64,000 nucleotides of DNA from UBA830 sp038146925 (GTDB lineage: Bacteria; Pseudomonadota; Alphaproteobacteria; MPNO01; UBA830), in NCBI GenBank assembly GCA_038146925.1, contig JAYQSP010000006.1:387118-451117 (forward strand), written 5' to 3'. How positions within the stretch are numbered: the first letter of the stretch is position 1; each line of letters starts with the position of its first letter. Of the stretch, positions 26,005 through 34,185 are shown piece after piece. The position numbers were made by a program, and so were the translations under genes. The notes below the pieces were generated by a model. That model saw only the letters and a program-made list of their open reading frames with translations, did not search any database and was not told the origin of the DNA.

Positions 26005-28286
26005 GCCGCGGCCTCCCCGTGAGCGTACTTGGATGCCGGCGTCTGCACCGGGGGCGTGAGTCCGGCGGGCGCGTGCGCGGTCTGCATGCGCTCTTCCGCT
26101 ACGTCTCCGTAAAGCGTCGACCGTTGCCGCGGCGTTCGCTCCAGACCGGCGATCAGCGCCTCGATATCCCCGGGCGCGAATTCCTGACCGTGTGACGCGC
26201 CCGCCGCGCGGGAGATGGATTCGTTCATCAACGTACCTCCGAGATCGTTTGCGCCCGCATTCAGACAGGCCGCCGCACCGTCCGCCCCCAGCTTCACCCA
26301 GCTTGTCTGGATATTCGGGATCACCGGATGCAGCACCAGCCGCGCCACGGCATGCATCAGCACGGCCTCCCGGAAAGTGGGGCCTTTCCGGGCGATCCCC
26401 TTGATGTATATGGGCGCTTCCATGTGGACGAACGGCAGCGGAACGAATTCGGTGAAGCCGCCCGTCCGTTCCTGAAGTTCCCGCAGGCGCAGCAGATGCC
26501 GCGCCTGATGGACCGGACGTTCCAGATGCCCGAACATGATCGTCGCGGTGGACCGCAATCCCGCCCCATGCGCCGTTTCCATCACGGCGAGCCATTCGTC
26601 GGTCGAAAGCTTGTCGGCGCACAGGACGGCGCGCACTTCGTCGTCGAGAATCTCAGCCGCCGTGCCGGGCAGAGATCCAAGGCCGGCCTCTTTCAGTTGG
26701 AGCAGATAGTCGGCGACGGACAGACCCAGCGTCGCCGCGCCCTGGGAAATCTCCAGCGGCGAAAACGCATGCACATGGATATCCGGCGCCGCCGATTTCA
26801 CCGTCCGCACGATGGACAGATAGGTCTCGCCCGTATAGTCGGGATGAATGCCGCCCTGCAGGCAGACCTCAGTCGCACCACGCGCCCAGGCCTCTGTCGT
26901 GCGCCGCGCGATTTCGTCCAGCGCGAGATCGTAAGGCGCGCCGCGCAGATTGGCGCTCAGTTTCCCCTTCGAGAAGGCGCAGAATCCGCAGCGGTAACCG
27001 CACACATTGGTGTAGTTGATATTGCGGTTGACGGCGTAGGTAACGGTGTCTCCGGAGACCTCATGGCGCAAAGAGTCCGCCGCGGCGACGACGTCGGCAT
27101 AGGCGCCGCCGCGCGCGCCGAACAGCTGCGCTACCTGGTTTTCCGTCAGACCGTCCCCGGCGATCGCGCGGTCGATCGCGTCTCTCACGGCCCGTCCCGT
27201 CCCGCAGACGGCAGGCGGCGCGGCCGGCATCACATCGGGGATGCCGGGCGCCCATGTGTCGTCCCGCGCCAACCCGTCGGAATCTATCGCCCGCAACACC
27301 GCGGGGCGGACGGCATCGTCGAGCCAGCAGTCTTCGAATACATAGCGCGGATAAACGGGCAAGCGGGCCGCCAACACCCTGCCCCGGGATGCCGTGCCGT
27401 CACGCAGGCGGACAATTTCCGGCCACGGCGCTTCCGGGTTTACGTGATCCGGCGTGACCGGCGACACGCCGCCCCAGTCGTTGATCCCCGCGTCGATCAG
27501 TTCCGGGAATTCACCGGCGCTCAGGTTGGGCGGCGCCTGGATCGACATCTCCGTTCCGAACAGGTCGCGCGCCGCACGGATCGTCCATTTCAGGTCGTCC
27601 AGCGACGGTTCCGGCGCATGGGCCATGCGCGTGCCGGGCTTGGCGCGGAAGTTCTGGATGATGATTTCCTGTATGTGCCCGTAACGGTCGTGCAGCTTCC
27701 TGATCTCGGCAAGAGCCGCTAGCCGCTCGTCCCGCGTTTCGCCGATCCCGATCAGGATACCCGTTGTGAACGGAACGCGTGCCTCACCGGCCAGGCGAAT
27801 AGTTTCCAGCCTGGCGGCGGGATCCTTGTCCGGAGAGCCGAAATGCGGCCCGCCCTTTTCCGCCAGCGACGGCGCGATGCCTTCCAGCATGATCCCCATC
27901 GACGCGGAAACCGGGCGCAACAGCGCAATGTCGTCGGCCGTCATCACGCCGGGATTAAGATGCGGCAGCAGACCGGTTTCGCGCAGCACCAGCCCGGCCA
28001 TCTCCGCCAGATAGGAAATCGTCGTTTCGTGGCCCAGCCCGGCCAGCTCGTCGCGCGCCGCCCGGTAGCGCAGCTCCGGCTTGTCGCCCAGCGTGAACAG
28101 GGCTTCCGTGCAGCCGGCGGCGGCGCCGGCGCGGGCGACGGCCAGGACGTCATCCGCCATCAGATAGGCGCGCTCTCCGGGCTTCGGCGGATGCGCGAAG
28201 GTACAGTAATGGCACACGTCGCGGCACAGCTTGGTCAGTGGAATAAAAACCTTGGGGCTGTATGTAATCAGGTCGTCGGAAATCAT
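26001..28286 (-). CDS. cofGH: Bifunctional FO synthase (CofG-CofH fusion, FbiC type)
   Basis: Makes 7,8-didemethyl-8-hydroxy-5-deazariboflavin, the F420 precursor, from tyrosine and a flavin precursor by two radical SAM steps. The CofG half has CRDVCHYC (C21, C25, C28) in the family context YSPKVFIPLTKLCRDVC. The CofH half, about residue 430 onward, has CGYRCGFC and, further on, CLQGGIHPDYTGE. The ATG at 28286 is chosen because the 17 residues of a longer start at 28337 use AT-rich codons unlike the gene and have no family resemblance; neither start has a clear ribosome site. The remaining F420 genes (CofC/D/E) are not in the window. Confidence 0.95.
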   Translation of the reverse strand: MISDDLITYSPKVFIPLTKLCRDVCHYCTFAHPPKPGERAYLMADDVLAVARAGAAAGCTEALFTLGDKPELRYRAARDELAGLGHETTISYLAEMAGLVLRETGLLPHLNPGVMTADDIALLRPVSASMGIMLEGIAPSLAEKGGPHFGSPDKDPAARLETIRLAGEARVPFTTGILIGIGETRDERLAALAEIRKLHDRYGHIQEIIIQNFRAKPGTRMAHAPEPSLDDLKWTIRAARDLFGTEMSIQAPPNLSAGEFPELIDAGINDWGGVSPVTPDHVNPEAPWPEIVRLRDGTASRGRVLAARLPVYPRYVFEDCWLDDAVRPAVLRAIDSDGLARDDTWAPGIPDVMPAAPPAVCGTGRAVRDAIDRAIAGDGLTENQVAQLFGARGGAYADVVAAADSLRHEVSGDTVTYAVNRNINYTNVCGYRCGFCAFSKGKLSANLRGAPYDLALDEIARRTTEAWARGATEVCLQGGIHPDYTGETYLSIVRTVKSAAPDIHVHAFSPLEISQGAATLGLSVADYLLQLKEAGLGSLPGTAAEILDDEVRAVLCADKLSTDEWLAVMETAHGAGLRSTATIMFGHLERPVHQARHLLRLRELQERTGGFTEFVPLPFVHMEAPIYIKGIARKGPTFREAVLMHAVARLVLHPVIPNIQTSWVKLGADGAAACLNAGANDLGGTLMNESISRAAGASHGQEFAPGDIEALIAGLERTPRQRSTLYGDVAEERMQTAHAPAGLTPPVQTPASKYAHGEAAA

Positions 28287-28446
28287 TGGTGGCGCAACCG
28301 CAACAGGAAAAACTGAATGTACTGCCGTCGCCCGCATTGGGATTTCAATACGCGACCTTGATGCAGCGACAGAAGACGGTGAATCCCGACATGGGTCAAG
28401 GGTGACGTATCGAAAGACACATCTTCTGAAGCTGTTGGCAAGAAAA

Positions 28447-28464
28447 CGTCGGAAAAACTTACAG
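28447..28464 (+). promoter_or_regulatory. Putative enhancer element upstream of PEP-CTERM gene 2
   Basis: CGTCG (28447-28451), seven bases, then TTACAG (28459-28464), ending 63 bases before the GG of the -24 box. It is the same bipartite element as upstream of the other two PEP-CTERM genes. Confidence 0.65.
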
Positions 28465-28526
28465 CCCGATCAATAGAGATAGAGGTGCTTGAACAAAACC
28501 AATCTCGAATCAGTACGTTAACCAAT

Positions 28527-28542
28527 TGGCATACTTATTGCA
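28527..28542 (+). promoter_or_regulatory. Sigma-54 (-24/-12) promoter of PEP-CTERM gene 2
   Basis: TGGCAT-N5-TTGCA with ten bases between GG (28528-28529) and GC (28540-28541). The predicted transcript start is about 28552, some 36 bases before the ATG at 28588. Confidence 0.85.
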
Positions 28543-28587
28543 TCCTCAGGTCGGAACTTAAACACGGTTCTTCAAACGGAGGGTGCA

Positions 28588-29190
28588 ATGAAAATCTCGA
28601 TACTTCTAAACCTGAAAAAATTCGCAGCCATAACGTTTTCGCTTGCAGTGGCATTAGTCTGGTCGGTCCCGGCCTCCGCCATCACCCAGAGTGCGTGCAC
28701 CTCATTCGGCGGCACAACCAATTTCGGCAACTGCTATATCGTTGATTTTACTTATGATACCTGGATCGGACATGAAGCGAATGCTCAATCGATCAGTTCG
28801 GACATGCACCTTGCCTCTATTCATAGTCAGGCAGAAAATAACTATATCGCCAGCCTGATTACCGCTCACCAACACATGTGGATCGGTCTGAACGATGTCG
28901 CATCCGAAGGCGACTATGTCTGGGTCGACGGAACACCTTTTGATTTCGTGAATTGGGCGTCCGGCGAACCCAACAACTCCAACAATGAAGACTATGTCCA
29001 CATGGTGACCCCGACGGATGCCTCATCGAGCCGACGGGAGCGTTGGAACGATCTGCCGAATAGCTTCCACAACGGCGGCATTTACATGGCGCCGATCACC
29101 AACGCGCAGGTTTCCGAACCGGCTGCACTGCCGGTGATGTTCGGTTTTGTCGCGGGATTAATCGCGCTGCGTTGGAAACACCGGGCTTAA
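28588..29190 (+). CDS. C-type lectin-domain protein with PEP-CTERM-like sorting tail
   Basis: 200 residues with GGAGGG five bases before the ATG. The signal peptide ends near PASA (about 31). A C-type lectin fold follows: YDTWIGHEANAQSI, LASIHSQAEN, MWIGLNDVASEGDYVWVDG, then the calcium/sugar-site-like FVNWASGEPNNSNNEDYVHM, and RWNDLP near the end. The tail SEPAALPVMFGFVAGLIALR with a short basic end is a PEP-CTERM variant (SEP instead of PEP). It is probably a surface carbohydrate-binding protein exported through exosortase. It stands alone behind its own sigma-54 promoter. Confidence 0.88.
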   Translation: MKISILLNLKKFAAITFSLAVALVWSVPASAITQSACTSFGGTTNFGNCYIVDFTYDTWIGHEANAQSISSDMHLASIHSQAENNYIASLITAHQHMWIGLNDVASEGDYVWVDGTPFDFVNWASGEPNNSNNEDYVHMVTPTDASSSRRERWNDLPNSFHNGGIYMAPITNAQVSEPAALPVMFGFVAGLIALRWKHRA

Positions 29191-29196
29191 GCGGGC

Positions 29197-29946
29197 CTAA
29201 TACCCCACAATCACCTCGCCCGCATTCGGGCTGATCACCTGGCCCGACACCAGATCGGTCTCGGCGCTGGCCAGCCAGGCGACGGCGTAGGAGATGTCAA
29301 TGGGCTTGCAGAACTCGCCGAGCGGCATCAGCTTTTCGCGTTCGGCGATCCTTTCCGGCGGGTTGGAGCCTTCCGTCATGCCGGTGACGATAAATCCCGG
29401 CGCCACCGCATTGACCTTGATCCGCCAGGGCGCCAGTTCCCGGGCCCAGCTTTTGGTGAAACCGGAAATCGCGGATTTCGACGCCGCGTAGTGGCTGGCA
29501 AGCTGGCTGCCGCCCATGGCATAGATCGACGAGATATTGATGATCTTGCCGTCCTTCTTTTCCTTCATCGCTGGCAGGACGGTCTGGGTGGCGAAAAAAG
29601 TGCCGCGCACATGGACCTCGAACATCTGGTTGTAGATATCCTCGGTGATGTCTTCTATCGACCGGCGCGCGCCGCCCACCCCGGCATTGTTGACCAGGAT
29701 ATCGACGGGGCCCGCATCCCGGATTCCCGCCGTGAAGGCCGGCACGTCGCGAATGTCGGCGACGACCACGGTGGCGTCGCGCCCGTGCTGCCGTACCATG
29801 TCGGCGGTTTCCGCGGCCCCGTCCTCCTTGATGTCGTGGATGACGATATCGGCGCCCCGTTCCGCCATCAGTATCGCATGGCTGCGCCCCATCCCGCCGC
29901 CGGCGCCGGTGATCAAAGCGCGTTTTCCTTCCAGGGATGCACTCAT
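29197..29946 (-). CDS. SDR-family NAD(P)-dependent oxidoreductase
   Basis: 249 residues from the ATG at 29946 (MSASLEGKRALITGA) with GGGAG upstream; the longer open frame has no family-like residues. The cofactor motif is TGAGGGMGRSH (12-22), NNAG lies near 90, and the active site is S(SIYAMGGSQLAS)HYAASK with Tyr and Lys intact. It resembles the broken SDR at 7.8 kb, sharing GMGR...LMAERGAD, so the two may be paralogues. It points toward the end of PEP-CTERM gene 2. The substrate is unknown. Confidence 0.9.
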   Translation of the reverse strand: MSASLEGKRALITGAGGGMGRSHAILMAERGADIVIHDIKEDGAAETADMVRQHGRDATVVVADIRDVPAFTAGIRDAGPVDILVNNAGVGGARRSIEDITEDIYNQMFEVHVRGTFFATQTVLPAMKEKKDGKIINISSIYAMGGSQLASHYAASKSAISGFTKSWARELAPWRIKVNAVAPGFIVTGMTEGSNPPERIAEREKLMPLGEFCKPIDISYAVAWLASAETDLVSGQVISPNAGEVIVGY

Positions 29947-30034
29947 AATCTGTCTCCCGCCCGAATGTTCACAAACTAACCGGTTCGGTATACTTCGCAC
30001 AAAAGACAAAACCAATAGAAGGAGGCGGCGTAGC

Positions 30035-31399
30035 ATGAGCGGTCCGAATTACGATCCGAAAACCCATAGGCTGATGACGTTCCATGACGCGGTCGCGAAA
30101 TTCCGCGACGGTGCCGATACGCCGCGCGCCTATCTGGAACGCTGCCTCGAGAAGATCGACGCCATCGAAGACGACGTCATGGCCTGGGAGATCGTCAATA
30201 CCGAACCGGCACGCGCCGCCGCCGACGAGGCAACCAAACGCCACGCCGACGGCAAACCCCTTTCCCCGGTCGACGGCATGCCCGTCGGTATCAAGGATCT
30301 GATCGAAACGGTCGACATGCCGACCGAGTACGGCAGCGAACTCTTCAAAGGACACCAGCCGATCCGCGACGCGGCCTCGGTGAATGCGCTGCGAAAGGGC
30401 GGTGCGGTCATCCTGGGCAAGACCGTCACGGTCACATTCGGCGGCGGCGACCCGTCGCGCACCCGAAATCCGCACGACCTGACGCGCACGCCGGGCGGCT
30501 CTTCGTCCGGCACCGCGGCGGCGGTCGGCGGCGGCACCATTCCTGGTGCGCTCGGCACCCACGCGCGCGGATCGACCATTCGGCCGGCCAGCTTCTGCGG
30601 CGCCTATGCGATCAAGGCGACGTTCGGCGCGCTGAACCGCCAGGGGGTATTCTCGGCCGCCCACAGCATGGACCATCTCGGCGTGTTCGGCGGCGATCTG
30701 TCGGATGTATGGATCATGTCGCGCCATATTTCGAAATTCGGCGGCGGCGATCCCGGCTATCCCGGCCTGTTCGGCGGCGATATGCCCCCTGCCCCGCGCA
30801 AGCCCGCGCGGCTGATCCGCCTGGAAACCGCCGGCTGGGATCAGACCGACGACGCGACCAAAGCCGTTTTCGAACGCTATCTGAACAGTCTACGCGATGC
30901 CGGCGTGGAGATATTCGACCGCACCGACGACCCGTCGATCGAAGCCTACGAACAGGTCTTCGCCGGCATGCCGGAACTGTGGCGCAGCCTGTACCGGTTC
31001 GAATTCCAGTGGCCGATGCTGCAATACAAGGAACGATATCCGGACCAGATACCGCCGCGCCTGCTAATGGGGCTGAAAGAAGCCGAAGGGCTAAGCCAGG
31101 CGGAATACCGCGAGGCGCTGAACCGGCGCGTCCGAATCCGCGACCTGCACCGTCAGCTGTGCCTGCGGGCCGACGCGTTTATCACCCTGTCGTCGCCCGG
31201 CCCCGGTCCGGTCGGCATGGACCAGGGCAGCGCAGTCTACAACGAAGGATCGTCCGTCGTCGGCATGCCGGCGCTGTCGCTGCCCCTGCTGGCGGTGGGC
31301 AACGTGCCGGTCGGCGTCCAGATTCTGGGCCAGTTCGACGAGGACGAACGCCTGACCGCCATCGGCCGCTGGATGGCCGAGGATCATTTAAACGCCTGA
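30035..31399 (+). CDS. Amidase signature-family hydrolase
   Basis: 454 residues; the ATG at 30035 has a perfect AGAAGGAGG site ten bases upstream. The triad region shows K87 in GMPVGIKDLI and the loop GGSSSG at 154-159. The nucleophile loop reads GTHARGSTIRPA (S180) where amidases usually have TGGS, so the oxyanion region is unusual. It begins an apparent operon with an SDR, LigA and LigB, which suggests hydrolysis of an aromatic amide before oxidation and ring cleavage. Confidence 0.88.
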   Translation: MSGPNYDPKTHRLMTFHDAVAKFRDGADTPRAYLERCLEKIDAIEDDVMAWEIVNTEPARAAADEATKRHADGKPLSPVDGMPVGIKDLIETVDMPTEYGSELFKGHQPIRDAASVNALRKGGAVILGKTVTVTFGGGDPSRTRNPHDLTRTPGGSSSGTAAAVGGGTIPGALGTHARGSTIRPASFCGAYAIKATFGALNRQGVFSAAHSMDHLGVFGGDLSDVWIMSRHISKFGGGDPGYPGLFGGDMPPAPRKPARLIRLETAGWDQTDDATKAVFERYLNSLRDAGVEIFDRTDDPSIEAYEQVFAGMPELWRSLYRFEFQWPMLQYKERYPDQIPPRLLMGLKEAEGLSQAEYREALNRRVRIRDLHRQLCLRADAFITLSSPGPGPVGMDQGSAVYNEGSSVVGMPALSLPLLAVGNVPVGVQILGQFDEDERLTAIGRWMAEDHLNA

Positions 31400-31413
31400 C
31401 CGAGGAGACGTTC

Positions 31414-32169
31414 ATGTCCCGACTAAAAAACAGGGTCGCCATCATCACCGGCGGATCGCAGGGGATCGGGGCCGCATACGTGCGCGGCTTCGCAGCGGAA
31501 GGAGCGAAAGTCGTCATTGCCGATATCGCACCTGCGGACGGCCTGATCGCCGAGGTCGAACAGGCCGGCGGCACGGCGTTGTTCGTCGAAACCGACGTCA
31601 CCAACGAAGCGGCAGTCGCGAACATGGCCGCGAAAACGGTCGAGGCCTTCGGGCGGATCGACGTGCTGGTGAACAATGCCGCGCTGTGGGTGAACATCCC
31701 CGGCAAGCCGATCCTCGAGATCGACAAGGACGAATGGGACCGGGTGCTCAACGTCAACATCAACGGCATGTTCCTGTGTACCAAAGCGGTCGTCCCCCAG
31801 ATGCGCAAACAGGAATACGGCAAAATCATCAACATATCGTCCGGCCGCGCGCTGAAGGGCTATACCAACCTGCTGCACTACGACACGTCCAAGGGCGCCG
31901 TGATATCGTTCACCCGGTCGATCGCCCGCGAACTGGGCGACGACGGCATCCGCGCCAACACCATTGCGCCGGGCGGGATTATGACCGACGCCGTGCTGGC
32001 GCAGGAAACGGTGCGCAGCCACATTGCCAAAGGCACCCAGACGCGAGCCATCAAGCGCGAACAGGTTCCGGAAGACGTGGTCGGCGCCTGCATCTTTCTC
32101 GCCAGCGCCGAAAGCGATTTCATTACCGGCCAGGTGCTGGCAGTCGATGGCGGTTCGGCGATGAACTGA
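31414..32169 (+). CDS. SDR-family NAD(P)-dependent oxidoreductase
   Basis: 251 residues from the ATG at 31414, with GAGGAG eight bases upstream and 14 bases after the amidase stop. The cofactor motif is TGGSQGIGAAY, NNAALW replaces NNAG, and the catalytic region SSGRALKGYTNLLHYDTSKGA holds Ser, Tyr and Lys. The terminal VLAVDGGSAMN is typical. It probably oxidises an alcohol or a dihydrodiol in the amidase/LigAB pathway. Confidence 0.9.
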   Translation: MSRLKNRVAIITGGSQGIGAAYVRGFAAEGAKVVIADIAPADGLIAEVEQAGGTALFVETDVTNEAAVANMAAKTVEAFGRIDVLVNNAALWVNIPGKPILEIDKDEWDRVLNVNINGMFLCTKAVVPQMRKQEYGKIINISSGRALKGYTNLLHYDTSKGAVISFTRSIARELGDDGIRANTIAPGGIMTDAVLAQETVRSHIAKGTQTRAIKREQVPEDVVGACIFLASAESDFITGQVLAVDGGSAMN

Positions 32170-32244
32170 CTGCCGGCAAGCTTCCCACTTGCACGACCGC
32201 GCGCATTATTTTATATCAAATGATACTGTTAGAAGGGTGGCCAC

Positions 32245-32607
32245 ATGGTTCAGCAAGTCGACAAATCACGGCCCATCGAGAACACCAAGGTGTTCACGTC
32301 GGAAGAAACGCAAAAAGGTTACAGGCTCAACAAGTTCGCCATGTCGATGTGCAAGCCGGAAAACCGCAAGGCGTTTCTGGCGGACGAGGAAGCCGTTCTC
32401 GCCGCCGCAGATCTGACCGATGTCGAGCGCCAGCTTATCCGCGATCGCGACTGGCGCGCGATCATGGATGAACACGGCGGCAACATCTACATGATCATGA
32501 AAATCGGCGCCGTGATCGGCGAGGGCCTGTATCAGATCGGCGCCCATCAGCGCGGCGAAACCTATGAAGAGTTTCTCGCCACCCGCAACGCCGCCGGCGC
32601 AAGATAG
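32245..32607 (+). CDS. ligA: Class III extradiol dioxygenase small (alpha) subunit, LigA-like
   Basis: 120 residues, with the LigA-type segments GYRLNKFAMSMCKPENRKAF (about 27-46), LTDVERQLIRDRDW and GGNIYMIMKIGAVIGEGLYQ. In protocatechuate 4,5-dioxygenase this subunit caps the active site of LigB. It is 12 bases upstream of the LigB gene, in the order known for ligAB. The exact catechol substrate is not certain; gallate or aminophenol analogues are possible. Confidence 0.88.
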   Translation: MVQQVDKSRPIENTKVFTSEETQKGYRLNKFAMSMCKPENRKAFLADEEAVLAAADLTDVERQLIRDRDWRAIMDEHGGNIYMIMKIGAVIGEGLYQIGAHQRGETYEEFLATRNAAGAR

Positions 32608-32619
32608 AGAGCTCCCACC

Positions 32620-33459
32620 ATGGCAGAAATCATCGCCGGCATCGGCACATCGCACGTCCCGTCCATCGGAGTCGTCCACGACCAGGGCCGACACAACGAA
32701 CCGGCCTGGAAACCGCTATTCGACAGCTACGAACCGGTCAAAAAATGGCTGAAAGAAACTAAGCCCGACATCGCCATCGTCGTCTACAACGACCACGGCT
32801 GCGATTTCTTTTTCGACAAATACCCGACCTTCGCCATCGGCGCCGCGGACGCCTATCCGGTGGGCGACGAAGGCTGGGGCCGTCGCCCCCTGCCCGACTT
32901 TCCCGGCAATGCGGAATTTTCATGGCATCTGTGCAATTCGCTCGTCTACGATGAATTCGATATCACGGTCTGTCAGGAAATGGCGGTCGAGCACGGTTTC
33001 ATGGTGCCGATGCATCTGTGCTGGGACCACGACGAAACCTGGCCCGTGCAGGTCGTCCCGGTGGCGGTCAACGTCATCCAGCATCCGCTGCCGACGGCCC
33101 TGCGCTGCTGGAAGCTCGGACAGGCGATCCGCAAGGCCGTGGAGAGTTTTCCCGAGGACAAAAAAGTCGTCATCCTCGGCACCGGCGGCATGTCGCACCA
33201 GCTGAACGGCGCGCGCTTCGGGCACCTGAACACCGAGTTCGACAACGATTTCCTCGACAAGATCGAAGCTGATCCCATGGCGCTGACCGAAATGACACAT
33301 CAGCACATTATGGAGGAAGCCGGCGCCGAAGCGGTGGAGCTGATCATGTGGCTGACCATGCGCGGCGCACTGGGCGACAGCGTCAGCCGGGTACACCGGA
33401 ACTACTACGCGCCGATGACGACGGGGATGGGGCTCATCGCGCTGGAAAGCGCTGCCTGA
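32620..33459 (+). CDS. ligB: Class III extradiol ring-cleavage dioxygenase catalytic (beta) subunit, LigB-like
   Basis: 279 residues. The iron ligands H12 (GTSHVPSIG) and H59 (YNDHG) are in place, with the third-ligand Glu region further on, and the general-base type His in GTGGMSHQLNG. LigB of protocatechuate 4,5-dioxygenase is about 300 residues and uses Fe(II) and O2 to open the ring next to the hydroxyls. The operon with amidase and SDR points to an amide- or amino-substituted aromatic, which is inference. It is followed by a bidirectional terminator. Confidence 0.9.
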   Translation: MAEIIAGIGTSHVPSIGVVHDQGRHNEPAWKPLFDSYEPVKKWLKETKPDIAIVVYNDHGCDFFFDKYPTFAIGAADAYPVGDEGWGRRPLPDFPGNAEFSWHLCNSLVYDEFDITVCQEMAVEHGFMVPMHLCWDHDETWPVQVVPVAVNVIQHPLPTALRCWKLGQAIRKAVESFPEDKKVVILGTGGMSHQLNGARFGHLNTEFDNDFLDKIEADPMALTEMTHQHIMEEAGAEAVELIMWLTMRGALGDSVSRVHRNYYAPMTTGMGLIALESAA

Positions 33460-33540
33460 TCGGACATTGCGACCGCCCAACGGCCAGGATTACGCATTCC
33501 GGAGCGGCGCCACCGGGCAAGAGCGCCGACAGTTGTACAA

Positions 33541-33571
33541 AAAAAGGAGACCGAAACGGGTCTCCTTTTTT
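33541..33571. terminator. Bidirectional terminator between ligB and the cupin gene
   Basis: A 12-bp stem (AAAAAGGAGACC at 33541-33552 with its complement at 33559-33570, six-base loop) carries A- and T-runs at its two ends and so can end transcription from both sides. Confidence 0.9.
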
Positions 33572-33592
33572 CGTTACCGGTTGCCGACCGTC

Positions 33593-34099
33593 TTAGTCGA
33601 TCGCCTTGTAGGTATCCCGCTTCACGCCGGCCAGGTTCTGGCCCTCGACCCGGATCAGGCGCGTTGTATCGGTACGGGACGGCGAATGGAGATCGCCCTC
33701 GTTATACAGATACGCATCGCCCCGGTGCATGTCATAGTCCTTGACCTTGCGCACCTTGCCGGGTTCCCCGTCCTTGGGCGGTTCGACCTTTTCCCAGTCG
33801 GTCATGGTGGTGACGCCGTCGGCCTGCGAATAGATCGCCCAGCTGGGACCGTGATCGTGCGGATTGGAGCCTTTCGCGCCTTCATAGACATGCGCGAGAA
33901 TGCAGAAACCGTGCTTGTCGTCCTCGTAGATCACCTGGCGCGGCGTGGTGTTGTCCGGGCCGAGATGGGTGGCCACGAAATCGTCATCCTTGCAGGCCTT
34001 GGCGACGAAATCGCGGACCTTTGCGCGGCCGGCGGGTCCCGGATCGGCATCCATTGCGGCGCGGCAGTCGGCGGATAGCTGTTCGAGTGTGTAGCTCAT
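33593..34099 (-). CDS. Cupin-domain metalloprotein, dioxygenase-like
   Basis: 168 residues with the cupin metal motif in NPHDHGPSWAIYSQADGV (about 80-97) and a later HRGDAYLYNEGDLHS that could give the second His cluster. The fold resembles cysteine-dioxygenase-like cupins. The substrate is unknown. It is convergent with ligB across a shared terminator and lies downstream of the ThDP enzyme gene on the other side, so it could belong to either pathway or stand alone. Confidence 0.8.
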   Translation of the reverse strand: MSYTLEQLSADCRAAMDADPGPAGRAKVRDFVAKACKDDDFVATHLGPDNTTPRQVIYEDDKHGFCILAHVYEGAKGSNPHDHGPSWAIYSQADGVTTMTDWEKVEPPKDGEPGKVRKVKDYDMHRGDAYLYNEGDLHSPSRTDTTRLIRVEGQNLAGVKRDTYKAID

Positions 34100-34185
34100 C
34101 GGATAGGAACCTCCATTAAAGTCCGTGTATTTTCGTATTTTAGTCCCAGACAGAATTAACGCAATTCGTCCGGATGTCCTTGATT

